Assembly: GCF_042100115.1 (NCBI RefSeq)
Contig: NC_091272.1
Location: 2,170,001 to 2,234,000 of the forward strand
Origin: Alternaria dauci
Taxonomy: Eukaryota; Ascomycota; Dothideomycetes; Pleosporales; Pleosporaceae
DNA: 64,000 nucleotides
Reading direction: 5' to 3'
Position numbers and translations under genes: made by a program. The notes below the pieces were generated by a model. That model was not told the origin of the DNA. It saw nothing but the letters and a program-made list of their open reading frames with translations, and did not search any database. Below are positions 1 through 11,700 of the stretch, piece by piece (position 1 is the stretch's first letter; each line of letters opens with the position of its first letter).

Positions 1-171
1 ATCGTTGCGTCAAAGCGTCCCGTCGCCTTCGTCACCACTTGTACACGCCCATCACTCCGCAAGACAATGCGCATAACGCCCTTTTTGCGCATAACGCCCC
101 TCTGACACGACCCCTCGCACCGCTCCGAGGCTGCACCACATTGCCCTGTTGCCATCCCGACCACAGGCAAC
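1..171. other. 5' flank of carrier gene, with short direct repeat
   Basis: No gene is supported here. It is the presumed leader/promoter of the carrier gene starting at 172. A 14-nt direct repeat (TGCGCATAACGCCC) occurs at 68-81 and 86-99, separated by four T residues. The open frames across the segment are shadows. Confidence 0.5.
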
Positions 172-1494
172 ATGGCCATGGCCACGCAGCGAGCCGAGGC
201 AGCGGACCCGACCGGGGTGGAACAAGTGTCGCTGGGACAAAAAATGATGTCTGCCGTCTCTGGCAGTGTCCTTACCTCGTTGCTGGGTATGTTGCATCCA
301 CACAGTTCTGTACAAAACTAACTCCAACCAGTCACCCCTCTCGACGTCGTCCGCGTTCGACTACAATCACAAGAAACCGTCCCCACCACATCGCCACGCC
401 CCCGCGGATTCAATGGCGCAACACTCACACAATTCCGCGACCTTCCCCCAAATCTCGGCATCTCCTCGTGCTGCAGAGAGGTCTTTTGGATGAACAACAA
501 GGCGCCTTTCTGCGTAGCAGGGCCGACCATGGCGCCCATAAACCCCGCCGATTTGAGCTGTGCCGTCGAGGAGGTTGAGCGCAAGACGATAAACAGCACA
601 TGGGACGGTCTACGCAAAATCGTCCAGAACGAGGGGCCGCGGACACTCTGGAGAGGACTGTCACCGACCCTAGTCATGGCAGTGCCTGCGAACGTCATCT
701 ACTTTGCTGGTTACGACTGGCTGCGAACAGCACAAGCCTCGCCCTTGCGACAAACCGTCTCCGATGCGTACATACCATTAGTTGCAGGAGCCACTGCGCG
801 AGTCCTTGCTGCCATAGCAGTCGGCCCTATCGAAATATTCCGGACGCGGATGCAGGCCGCAAATTCGACTGCCACCGCTGCTGGCCACTTCCGCGACACA
901 ATGGACGGACTTAGAGAAATGGTCGGCAGCCAGGGTGTCTCCAGTCTATGGAGGGGCCTCACCTTGACCCTCTGGCGCGATGTTCCCTTCTCCGCCATGT
1001 ACTGGTGGGGTTATGAAGCCACAAGAAACGTTCTGACAGACCAACGAGGAAGAAGGGAGGCTAGGAATGATGGTTTCGAATTTCGCATGGGCCGAGGCGA
1101 GGAGAGGGTACGAAGACGAAGCAGGTCAAGAAGCCAGGAAAACCACAGAGACACTTTGATTGATAGCTTCATCGCCGGTGCTACATCAGGAGCAGTTGCT
1201 GCCTTCATCACCACACCATTTGATGTCGGAAAGACACGCCAACAGGTTGCACGGCACATGGGCGAGACGGCAAAGGACATCGCAAGCTCAACACGGCCGG
1301 AAGACCAATCCATGCCACGCTTCCTCGCGCACATCTACCGCGAACAGGGCATGCCGGGTCTGTTCAAGGGCTGGGCAGCCCGGTGTCTCAAAATCGCGCC
1401 TGCGTGTGCCATCATGATTAGCTGCTACGAATTCAGTAAAAAAATGGCCCTGGACATGAATGAACGACGGGAACGGGAACGACTGGAAGCATAA
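172..1494 (+). CDS. MTM1: Mitochondrial carrier, Mtm1/SLC25A39-40 type
   Basis: Exons 172-286 and 332-1494 (intron 287-331, GTATGT...CCAG) give 425 aa. Three carrier signatures are visible: PLDVVR at about residue 41 (this codon run is created by the splice), PIEIFR at 204 and PFDVGK at about 334, the usual threefold SLC25 layout in the mitochondrial inner membrane. The subfamily call rests on the first matrix loop, with its CCREVFW run and further cysteines (FCVAGP, LSCAVEE), followed by the TLWRGLSPTL and PANVIYF motifs. Relatives are yeast Mtm1 and human SLC25A39/40, linked to mitochondrial glutathione import and manganese/iron homeostasis. The ATG at 172 is chosen because exon 1 supplies the start of the first repeat. 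An arginine/serine-rich insert lies before the third repeat. Convergent with the hydrolase at 1780. Confidence 0.88.
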
Positions 1495-1779
1495 ACTGCA
1501 ACACGCCACACCACCAACCCGGTGCGTGACACACATCACACACATCACATCCATCACTCGCGTTATCGGCTTCACACATTGTATGATAATTGCATAGCGG
1601 CGCATTGGGAGCGTACAGGTCAAAACCCACTCACGATTGCATCAGCGGCGTTTCTTGCAAAAAAGGGGCGGACATTGTTTTATTGCCTTCTTGGAATAGG
1701 GTTGAAGCGATACCAGCGAATACGTTTGCGCATGACACATTCAGCATGTATTAATAAAAAATCACAATGACTGGCCGTG

Positions 1780-2658
1780 TTAACTCTCTTGTTTAGTGCC
1801 TTCTCTACCTGAACTTCTCAAGAAATCGAGGAATACTTCCTGACATCTTTCTGCCTGGCTGACATATATCTCATGGCCCGGGCCCTCGACGAGCACCAAT
1901 TTGCTTCCTTGGATTGTCTCAGCCAAAACTTCCATATCTTCGACTTTAACAGCAGCGCTCTGCGTCGGCGATAAGATCAACGTTGGTGCTTTGATCTTCC
2001 TCAACCACGGTCTCGCGTCCAGTGTCGACAAGAACTCCGCGTACTGAGCCAACCCCTCACCGTCACTAACAGCAATCTGTTCGAGATACCAAGGAAGATA
2101 GTGCGGATCCGACACCGGAATCGTGCCAGGAATTCGCGACAAGGCCTCCGCCCAACCCCGGGATCCAAGCTCCCTGCACGCAGTCGGCCAGTCTTTCCTA
2201 CCGAATGCGAAGAGCTGTAGAGCTTGTGGCGGCAAATGAGTAGGTGTTGAGCATACTGTCAAGCTCAAAACTCTCTCCGGATGCCTGGCTGCGAAAATCT
2301 CGGCCAGCATGCCTCCAGTTGACTCGCCAAGGAAATGCACCTTCTCCACGCTGAGTTGGTCGAGCGTATCGAGGATTTCTCCCAAGATTGTATCTACGGT
2401 ATACTCGTAGTTTTCTGTATTCTTCGGACAACTGGAGTGTCCGTGGCCTCTCAAATCGCGTCGTATGACACGGTATTTGCGGGATAGAATCGGGACCCAA
2501 TGGTACCAGAACGCTGCGTGTCGTGCAAAACCATGTTGTATCAAGATTGTCTCTCGGGGTTTCCAGGGATCGGTAAAATCGTCGAGAATGTAGTGGGTTC
2601 GCTGGCCGGAGGGGTGTTCAATGAATGTTAAACCGGAGGGGTCGCGATGTAAGGGCAT
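1780..2658 (-). CDS. Alpha/beta hydrolase
   Basis: Single exon, 292 aa, ATG at 2658. An alpha/beta-hydrolase fold is visible: an oxyanion-strand HG motif (QHGF, about residue 42), the nucleophile elbow GESTG with Ser113, and a late histidine in the GPGHE motif (about 262). The acid is probably one of the Asp/Glu residues after the LILSP strand. RRDLRGHGHS is typical of the epoxide-hydrolase/3-oxoadipate-enol-lactonase-like branch. There is no signal peptide, so it is presumably cytosolic. The substrate cannot be read from sequence. It is divergent from the P450 gene across 348 bp and sits at the edge of a four-enzyme group. Confidence 0.85.
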   Translation of the reverse strand: MPLHRDPSGLTFIEHPSGQRTHYILDDFTDPWKPRETILIQHGFARHAAFWYHWVPILSRKYRVIRRDLRGHGHSSCPKNTENYEYTVDTILGEILDTLDQLSVEKVHFLGESTGGMLAEIFAARHPERVLSLTVCSTPTHLPPQALQLFAFGRKDWPTACRELGSRGWAEALSRIPGTIPVSDPHYLPWYLEQIAVSDGEGLAQYAEFLSTLDARPWLRKIKAPTLILSPTQSAAVKVEDMEVLAETIQGSKLVLVEGPGHEIYVSQAERCQEVFLDFLRSSGREGTKQES

Positions 2659-3006
2659 GGTCGGTAAGTGTCCAATCCGTGAGATCCTCGTGTCAAGTGT
2701 CCCTTACTGTATATGCTTGTTTGCTCTATTCTGACCTCATGGATTCATTGCCGACTTGATCCCACTAGTACCCTACCGATGTATTTTGGGGTACATCGGT
2801 TTGTGGGGCATTTGCGGGGAAGCTGCAACGCCCAAGACTATACCCCAACACTTGGGACCATGCGGCCTCAACAAGAGCTACCACAAACATTGAAGGAGTT
2901 GGAGCTCTTTCAGTCAAAACTGGAACATCATAGATTAATGTTGATTTTTGTACAGATAAAATCCGCCGTGGCTGAGCTTTCCATCTTTACATAGCGAGCA
3001 CCGACC
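2659..3006. promoter_or_regulatory. Shared divergent promoter, hydrolase / P450
   Basis: 348 bp between the start codons of two divergent enzyme genes. It must carry both promoters. I see no motif that I can name with confidence; an AT-rich run with GATAAAA lies about 50 bp before the P450 start. Confidence 0.5.
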
Positions 3007-4757
3007 ATGTCCATCCTTGATATCGTCCGGACAGTTTGGGGATCATCTCTTGTCCTGAAACTTGGATTAATCACCACAACACCAATACTCCTCTTGTTGA
3101 CGATATACTTCATCGTCGTACCGAACGCCATCAAGGTAACATTATTCATTTGATCGCTCGTCTCATTTGACTACTGACCTCGCCCTTAGGATCCCCGGCG
3201 TCGACATCTGCCACCAGGCCCCAAAGGTCATCCATTCGTCGGTTCTCTCTTTGAGCTCGCAGACTCTGAAGCCGTGCGTGAAAAAGTCATCGCGTGGCGC
3301 AAACAATACGGCCATGTGTTCTACACCAAGATTGGCGGGACAGACTACATATGGCTATCCTCACCGCAGGCTGTCAGAGACCTGATGGATAAAAAGTCGA
3401 ACATTTATTCCTCACGAGCTCCTACACCCATGGCACAAGACGTCATATCAGCGGGCAGACGCCAATTGTTCATGCCGTATGGACCCAGGTGGCGCAGCAT
3501 CCGAAAACATAGCCATGCGCTCCTCAACCTCAACACGAGTATCAAGTACCAGCCTATCCAAGACTTTGAGAGCAAAGTTCTGTTGAAACAGTTGATGCAA
3601 GATCCCAACGATTTCATGTCCATCAACAGACGTTACTCAGCCAGCGTCATCATGCTGATCACATATGGCTATCGCATACCCAACTGGGACGATCCGCTCA
3701 TAAAACGCATCTACGGCTTGTTGGAACGCTTCACTCAGAATACTGCACCAGGAGTATGGGCCATTGATTCGTTCCCTGCCCTAGCGTCCTTGCCACAATG
3801 GCTGTTTGGGAACTGGAAAACACACGGCCAGAAGCTCCATGAACAAGACAGCAAAGTGTACCTCGATCTATGGAACAAGCTCAAGAGAGACACGGACGCT
3901 GGAGTAGCAAAGGATTGCTTCACAAAGACCTTTTATTTAAATGGGCCTGAGAAATCGGGCATCGATGATTTGGCTGCAGCGTACACGTGTGGCGGGCTTG
4001 TTGAAGCTGGGTCTGAAACTACCGGTTCGGCACTAAACAACTTTGTCCTTGCTATGGTTTTGTTCCCCGAAGCGCAAAAAAAGGCACAGGAAGAGTTGGA
4101 TCGGGTGGTTGGAAAGGATAGACTGCCAACGTGGGAGGATGAGGAGAATTTGCCCTATGTAAGGGGTGTGATCAAGGAAGTATTGAGGTGGAGACCAGTG
4201 AACAAATTTGGAATGTCGCATGCGACTAGCGATGATGACTGGTATGAGGGCTGGTTCATCCCAAAGGGAAGTGTTGTAGTGCTGAACTGGTGGTATGATT
4301 CTCCGTCTCCTCAGTGGACTTGTCTGCGTTCCAGAATGGGAATTTTACTGATCAACACAGGGCAATACACAACGACCCGGATATCTGGTCCAACCCCTCC
4401 AATTTCGACCCATCTCGCTACTTGAACCATACTGCATCGGCAGCACACTACATGAACGCTGCCGATCCTTCGGAGCGTGATCATTTCGCTTACGGCGCAG
4501 GGCGACGCTCATGTCCAGGCGTGCATGTCGCCGAGCGTTCACTCTTCATCAACATGTCGCGGGTACTTTGGGGTTTCAACATTACCAAGAAGGTTGGAAA
4601 AGACAGGGAAGAAGTCCGTGTCAACACAAAGATGGAGCCTGGGTTTTTCAGTGTGCCGGAGCCTTTCCACTGTGATATCCGGCCTAGGAGCGAGGCACAT
4701 GCCAAGATCATGAGAGAGGAGGGCGAGAGGGCAGAAAGAGATGGATTGGATTACTGA
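3007..4757 (+). CDS. Cytochrome P450 monooxygenase
   Basis: Exons 3007-3135, 3190-4292 and 4361-4757 give 542 aa. Exon 1 encodes the N-terminal membrane anchor, with a hydrophobic run at about residues 21-38. Exon 2 opens with the proline-rich hinge LPPGPKGHPFVG. Later come the I-helix AGSETT (316-321), the K-helix ExxR (Glu373-Arg376) and the haem loop FAYGAGRRSCPG with the thiolate ligand Cys462. Length and motif order are normal for an ER-anchored fungal class II P450. The second intron interrupts the codon of a Trp just before AIHNDPDIW. It faces the SDR gene with only 45 bp between stop codons. Neighbours are a hydrolase, an SDR and a carboxylesterase, fitting oxidative breakdown or tailoring of a small molecule. 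CYP family not assigned. Confidence 0.93.
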
Positions 4758-4802
4758 ACAAAAGTTTCGATAGTTGTAGAAATAGTAGTTGCTGCATTCA
4801 TC

Positions 4803-5723
4803 TCAGTATCCCTGCCTCTTTGGTGGCTCCTGGTAGCCTAAATTCCAGATCTTGTCACTCTCCTCACCAATCCACCGCTGGCTTTCGTTTGGATAACCGA
4901 CCGGCTGCCTGAAGAAAATGTTCTCTTGAGACAACTCCACAACCTGGCCAGACAGCGAGTCATCCGCTAAGAAAGCATCAATGGCCTTGTTCACTGTCGA
5001 CAAGGGCGTGATGTGCTCTTTAGGCCAGCTCTCTGCAACTTCTGGTGGACAGAGGTTTGTAGGAATAAACGCCGGGCAAATCGCGTTGACTGTGATTCCT
5101 TCCTTGACGAATATAGGTCCTGAGGCGCGGCATAGACCTACCACGCCATACTTGCTGGCCGTGTACTGAGGACACTGTGTCATGGCACTTGGGCTCTCGT
5201 TAGCCTCGTGCTCGATTCCAAACACAGGAACCAAGAAAAGTAGCACTTACTACAAACCAGCCGCACTACTCGTGGCAACAAACTTGCCCTTCCCACCGCC
5301 CGCCTCCTTGCTTCTTCTAACATAGTACTTGAACAGCCACAATCCCTGTATCACGCCCTCGAGGTTGACCTCCATAGTCTTTGTATTCAACCTCTTCACC
5401 AGACCTTCCTCATCCACCTCCTCCTTGTCCATGTCCTCAAAAATGTTCTGCCTATCATCGATACCAGCATTTGCATGGCAAAAGTCCAGCCGATTGCCGC
5501 CCCATTCGTAAGCGCGCTTGAAGAGCTGTGCTTGCGATTTGTACGAGGAGACATCAGTGTGGTGGAAAATGGCATCGGGACCAAGGTTGCTGGCTACGCG
5601 TTCGCCCGATGAGGAATTCAGGTCTGCGATGACGACTTTGTAGCCTTTGCTGTGCAGGTGGGTTGCGACTGCTTCGCCGATGCCGGAGCCAGCACCTGTT
5701 ACGATGGCCACTGGTTTTGACAT
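4803..5723 (-). CDS. Short-chain dehydrogenase/reductase
   Basis: Exon 1 is 5251-5723 and exon 2 is 4803-5193 (intron 5194-5250, 57 nt), giving 287 aa. A classical SDR is seen: cofactor loop TGAGSGIG at 9-16, an Asp after the second strand (IADLN) suggesting NAD(H) preference, NAG (HANAGI), and the catalytic Ser152/153, Tyr168 and Lys172 (YTASK). The splice joint is fixed by the family: exon 1 ends in ...SSAAGL plus TA, and exon 2 restores Tyr and runs to CPQYTASK. An acceptor a few bases on breaks the frame. It resembles the 15-hydroxyprostaglandin-dehydrogenase-like SDRs. The C-terminal tail after the catalytic domain (WIGEES...PPKRQGY) is fungal in style. Confidence 0.88.
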
Positions 5724-6216
5724 GTTTGTTGTTCTCCTCTGGCTCTGTTTATTCCAAGTATGATGCGAGTTTCGAAAAAAGCACCAGGTATTGCAACTGA
5801 GACGGTACTATATGTTGTAATGGCAACTTTTGGTACGTCTTCTTGCACCAAGCTCACGTCTTTGCCGATCGGACGCATCCTCCGGCTAAGTTGTGCGGCA
5901 GGCATCTTCGTCGGTGTGACCATGGGGGGTGGAGATGGGTCGCAAAGACCCCACATGAAGCACGCCGGGAGTTGCGGACAGGTACAAGCTACCCCGCACT
6001 AAACTGCTTGAAGCGTGCGGGGGTGAAGGTGTTCGGGGATTTCCGACCGATGCGCGTCTTGGATTTCGGATATCTACATGCGATGACACTCCATCGAGGA
6101 AACACAACATCACTAAAAGTAAGGTTGTATGTCTCTCTGATGGCTATGCTTAGTCACGGAGAGAGCGCAGAATGATCTTGGGGGTGTCCAGCCAAAGTTG
6201 CTATGCAGATCCCTAG
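5724..6216. other. Intergenic, 493 bp
   Basis: Upstream of the SDR gene and downstream of the carboxylesterase. It holds only overlapping short frames with no family resemblance. Presumed SDR promoter plus esterase 3' end. Confidence 0.5.
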
Positions 6217-7926
6217 CTACTTGCCGGAAACGAACATATCCCAGGCCGCGCTCAAAGTGTCTAGATCGACCTTCTCCAGTCTATCTCCTCCCTCAACAAC
6301 GGGCCCATACACCTTGGTTCCGCCTTCTGCCGGTGCTCCACCAGCCCGTCCATAGACAAAGGCTATGAAGTCCTCAGCCAATCTCCGAGCTGTCGTCTTC
6401 GCGTCAGTGGGGAGATGTTCTCCAAAGTTCTGGAACAAAAACACCGCATCCAGCAAATGCGTACTTTTTCCTTGGAACCTGCCTTGCCAAGGATTTGGCT
6501 CGGTGAAGAAGTACGAGGCAACCTTCCCTTTGAAGGCGCGAGCGTAGTACTTTGCAGGGAGACGGTACGCAATGTCCGTCGCGAGATTGATGACAGAGGC
6601 CATGGCTTCATCGTCGGGACTCGAAGGTGTGATGTCATATGCTGATAAGACGGCTTCAGCGACAGAGGTAGGAAGGTTGCGAGAGAAGGACGAATGGATA
6701 GCCGACGCTATGCCATCATTTGGAAGACCCATAAAGAAGAAGACATTGCCGTCATGAGCACATGATCCTATCAGCAACTCTTCGCACCAGCTATTATTCA
6801 AACTCTGGAAAGTATCGGCCGAAAGTCCCGCGAATGTGGCTGCTTCTGAGATCATGTCGCCGTCGATGAAAGGTACAAGGGGTATATTCATCGGAGTCTT
6901 TTCAACAAGTTGTTCCGGACTCATGGCGATGAGACTAGCGATACGTTCCTGTGTTGAGACGTTCACAAGGTCTAGTCCTTTCATCATGGCGTCATAGGAT
7001 ATCTCGGTGGCAGAGGATGGGAGCGGCTTGAGCATGAGCGGTGTTCCTGACATGCTTATCGCGCGTCTGAACAATGGCTCTTTCGAACTCAATTGATGCA
7101 ATACAGAGACTGTGTACCTGGTTAGCTCTCTTCCAGTCCACAGTTTGCATTGAAGTGCCACGACGAGATGTGGAGAACATAGGAAGCAACAACGTACCAG
7201 CACCAGCGCTCTCACCAAACAAGGTAACGTTATCCGCGTCACCTCCGAATGCACCAATGTGCTTTCTTACCCACTGCAACGCACATCTCTGGTCCCTCAA
7301 ACTGTTGTTCCCAGGATATCCAGCTTTCCTCAGTTCCTCGCTCGTCAGGTTTCCCGGGGCACCTAGACGGTAGTTCACGCTGACGACGATAACCGGTGTG
7401 CCAAGTTCGGCACTCATTCTAACTAGACGCGATGGATCGTACTGCGGCCACGAGTTTGCGCCCATGATGAAACCACCGCCGTGGATGAATACCATCACCG
7501 GAATGGCAGTATCCGCCCCGCTGGGAATAGATGGAACAGTGATGTTGAGGTTCAGGCACTCAGTGCTGGACATGGGAGTTCCAGGGCCAGTGCCGATGGT
7601 ACATTGAATCAAGGCGGCCTGCTCCAATGCACAACCGTCGATTGCTGGCGCACGAGGTCTGGTGTTGTAAGTATGCTAATCGAAGGACGAACAGAAATGA
7701 CTTACCCAAACCCAGTAGCATAAATCATCTCCTCCCCATACTCAGCAATAAGCTCAGGCGCCGCAAGCCAATTCCTGACCTTGCCATACTTGATTCCCAG
7801 ATACGTTTTCACACCCTCCTCTTCTCTGCCAACACACGTAAAGAACGGCGTTACAAGAGTAGCTGTCTTCACCCCTTCCTCTCCAGCACAAGCCCGCAAG
7901 CCATTTGATGAGTTGGGAGAAACCAT
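6217..7926 (-). CDS. Type-B carboxylesterase/lipase
   Basis: Exons 7706-7926, 7198-7658 and 6217-7109 (introns of 47 and 88 nt) give 524 aa. Hallmarks: YLGIKYG near the N-terminus, oxyanion-hole HGGGF (about residue 133), the SVNYRLG strand, and the nucleophile GESAGA with Ser224. Exon 2 ends inside the Ala codon just after this motif. Exon 3 carries SMSGTPL and the late THLLD segment that probably provides the catalytic His. No secretory signal peptide is evident, unlike many fungal members, so it is probably intracellular, unless an upstream exon was missed. It hydrolyses carboxyl esters; the substrate is unknown. It could supply or remove acyl groups for the neighbouring P450/SDR. Confidence 0.88.
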
Positions 7927-8734
7927 GTTGTAGTGTATCTCTCACTCCCATGCCCTCCATCTTATATCCATCTTGAATCAAGAGCCAACTAGTGTCTTGC
8001 CTGACTGAGTTGATACACGATACACCAAGTACGCACACACAGACCAGCAGAGACGAAGGAGGCGGGTACTCTAAACTAAGCGAAGTCTCGAAGGCTGCAT
8101 GCAGCAAAGTACACACGTGACATCGGCCGAACCCCGTCGGATTTGTATCGAAAACGTCTACGCTATGACCCTCGTCACGTGCTCTAGCGATAGTGCTGCG
8201 GATACTGCGTCGACAACCCTTGGTAGTTTGGACTATATTTGGACTGCTCTTCGCGCTGTGGCGTATGACTGCGGGCCTGAGTAGGGAGATAGCGACATGC
8301 TATGCTCAGAAGAGGACGGTAGGCTTATCGTGTCGACTGAATGTTGCACTTTGTATGGGCGCTTGCGACAGTGATGAGAAGGCGTAAGATGCGAACACGT
8401 TCCATGTATCGGGCACTTATGTTGGAGGTTATTCAGCTATTTCTTAATATTCCGTTGCTGTATGTACGTTATTACCAGAACAACCTCCTGATGGCGGGAT
8501 TGGTAAACGGACTTCGGAGACGTAGTGTTGCGCAATCCACATGCTCATCCTTCGATCCTATCGGAACACGCGTCCCGACTACTGAGGGATATTGCTATTG
8601 AGAACACCGAATGCATAACGCGATGTTATGCTCTGTTTGTAGAGATGTTCAGTAGACTGGGTAATGAATCCATTTTATTGTCTCTTCGACAATGCTGTGA
8701 TAAAAGCTCTTTGTCTCAAATTACCTATAACAAA
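7927..8734. other. Intergenic, 808 bp
   Basis: Lies between the esterase start and the 3' end of UTP22. I see only short frames and no family resemblance. It marks the border between the enzyme group and the housekeeping block. Confidence 0.5.
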
Positions 8735-11700
8735 CTAGCTCTTAACGTCGATGCTCTTGACCAGCTCTCCACCTAATCGCTTGATTTCATGCACAATAGC
8801 CTCTGTATTTACTTTGATTTCAACGGCATCCTTCTTTGCCGTGACTGGCACGCTGTTCCATCCCGCCTTGATCTTCCAACCTCTCTGTGCGGTGGCTATC
8901 GGATTCCATAATCCGACGATCTTGTCCAATGTCTCCGGGTCCCAGAACCATAACACAGCATCGCCATAGATATCTGACAAATCCTGTGCAAAAAGCTGTG
9001 GCAGAGGTGTTACGGCCAGTGATGAACTTGATGTTGCCTTTTGAAGGTCGAGGTTTTTGAACTTGGGTGTGCTCTTGAGAGCTTTTGTTGGTTTGAGCGT
9101 GTACTTTGATGATATAGTTATGACTATATCGAAGTCAGAGACGCCGGGTGTAAAGAGCAATTCTGGTTTCAGAGCCTCTTGCATCTTAGCAGCATCTATG
9201 TCGTTGTTGATGTGCTTCAGCAGACGGTCTTCGTCCGCACGAACAGCCTGTGTAGCAACCTTCGCCAAAGCAGTCAAGCGCGCAGCAACGACCTTCTCGG
9301 GCTTTGCTTTGTTTGTCCAGGTTGTACCCTCCTCGTCTAGATTGGTCGCAGCGAAGAGCACAACGCGGTTCATAGCGGGATCAATGCGACGCCATGCTTC
9401 AAATCGTGTCCTCAACCGGTCGAGGTCTTCAGACTTCATGCCTTTTGATGTTGTATCCTCCAGATCTGCGGGGTTTGCAGAGAATGTGGTTGAGAAGTCG
9501 ACAATTAGTGGGACATGTCTCCAGTCCCATCGACTGATCCATGACAATGTTCGCAGGAAACCGGTGGTCGCGGTTGAAGGCACAGGCCAAGGATGTGGTT
9601 GTAGGAAGGTACGAATGACGAGAAGCTCGATAAGTTCAGGGGAAAAGTGCGGGGCCAGGAGGTGGGATGCGAACCACTTCTTCGTCAACCGTATCGCTGG
9701 TGATAGGGCGAGGAATCGTGTACACAGGGTTTGTAGGACTTGCGAATGTAGAGGCGCTTGTATAAACTCACGCTTGTACAGTGCCAGAGATGCAGCTGCA
9801 GACTCTCTCGACGAGCCATCCAGTGACTTGTCCTTGATTTGACGATCAAACAGCGTAGGCTCACGATCGTGGTAGATGCGAATTCGGAACGTGAAACCCG
9901 CAGCTACAGTGACGTCAAGGAATGCTTGGTTCTGAGCTGGTTGCGACGGGTTCTCCATGCCAACACGAGCGACGTAGCCGACTTCGAGCTTCGACAGAAG
10001 CTCAGCTAGCCTTAGCAAGAAAGCAATCTTAGTCCGCTGTATGGCACAAAGGTCATCCGGCCAGCGTCCAGAACCTTCAAACTGCAGTACGACGGAGGCG
10101 GGAGTGTGGCCCGCGGATGGGATATCGATAGATGCATAACGCAACTGTGGGTCAGCAGCCCTCAGATGACGAAGTCGAAGCGGCAGCTCTTCCAAGTCCC
10201 GAATGTCCTTCTCCATGGCACTGAAAGCGTTCATGATGGATAAAAATGGCGCCGTTCCAGATTGTCCCTGCATCTGACCCGCCGGTATGAGGCGGCCAAA
10301 CGCGTCACTTGAGAACCTGGCTGACTCTGCAACTTTCTCGTCCACATGCTTACCTAAAATGTAAAGCACAATCTGTTCCATGACCGAAGCCGATGCGTCT
10401 TTGACAGACCAAACAACACTCTCGAGGATGCTGCCATCCTTGAAGCGCCTGAGCTCCGCCTTTTCGCCCCAGAATTTGCGGAAAGAAGCAGCTTCCAGCT
10501 TGTTCTCTGCGGAAGGACCGTGATCAACGGTGCGAGTGGCGTTCGCAGGATCTGTAGCAAATTTTACAAGTATGCTCTTGCTTTGCTTTTCTTGCGGGCG
10601 TCGCGATGATATGAGCCAGGATTCCTGTCTAGGCATGGTAAAAGACAGAGCTGTGATACGATCACCAAGAGCGCGCGTCAGAGTGCTGTTTATCTTCCTG
10701 CAAATCTCGGCAATTCGCTGGTCGTATTCCTCGCCTGCGGTATCAAGTCCAAGCGACGCAAGTGGGATCTCGAGTGTGGCGTCGTAACGGTAATTCAATA
10801 ACTCCGTCTTCAAAATGAACGCAGCGTCGAAGTGGTCGAACACGGAGTCACTCAGCATGTCTACGGTCGCTTTGGCTTCAGATCGCAGGCGCGAGTAGGA
10901 CCATGGGGTCATCTTGAAAAGGACATTCTGTCCTCGCGGTCCATCAAACACGACAGGCGCAGTCTCTGTCTTTGGTATGGTAATGTTGGTTGCCTGGAAG
11001 ATGAATGGTTTCTTAGTAAGATCGCCTCTCGACAAAAACTGCAGTGTCGACTTGAACAGTTGGTAGCTACTGAAACCGGAAGAAACGGATTGGGCGCCAG
11101 TTCCAGCGTTCGGTTGCAAGAGTATAGCCATTACTGCAGCCCATTCGAAGTTGCCGAAACCCCCATTACGCAGCTGACTGCCAAAACCACGCTGCTGCAG
11201 CCAGATGCGACCAAGTATGCAAGCATCCTTGAACGCTTCAGCTCTCGATGCGGTGCCGTGAAGAAGCTTGAGGTAGGCTGTAACGTTGGCATCCGATTGT
11301 AGTGTGTTGTTGTAAAAGGGCGTTGCAGCGAGAGCCTTGCCAGACGCTTCGTCGTCGCTGCCCTTGGGTCGCACGCAGTTCGAGTTGGGCAGCAGCTTGC
11401 TTGGCGCAAAAGTGTTTTCTGGCAATGCGACCAAGATATTGATATGGCATTTAGAGCTCGAGAAGTCATCAGCGTCCCCATTGCCGCTCGGTCGTACAGT
11501 CAAAATGGGCTGGAGCTGGTTTCCATTCAGGCAATCGAACGACAGCTTGAACTTGTGCTCTTTCGAGGACTTGATAGCAGCAGCCAGACAAGCCAGATAG
11601 TACGAGCGCTTGTAGAAGTATCGGTGGTTCAAATAGTCCTTGTCCGTAAAGATGCTTTTCGGCATTGTGACTACCAGATCGATGGAGAAGGCGTCTTCGT

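Noticed and set aside
1780..7926. Secondary-metabolite biosynthetic cluster
   Set aside because: No backbone synthase, transporter or cluster regulator is present in the window next to these enzymes.
9057..9842. 261-codon plus-strand frame
   Set aside because: Antisense to UTP22; no domain.
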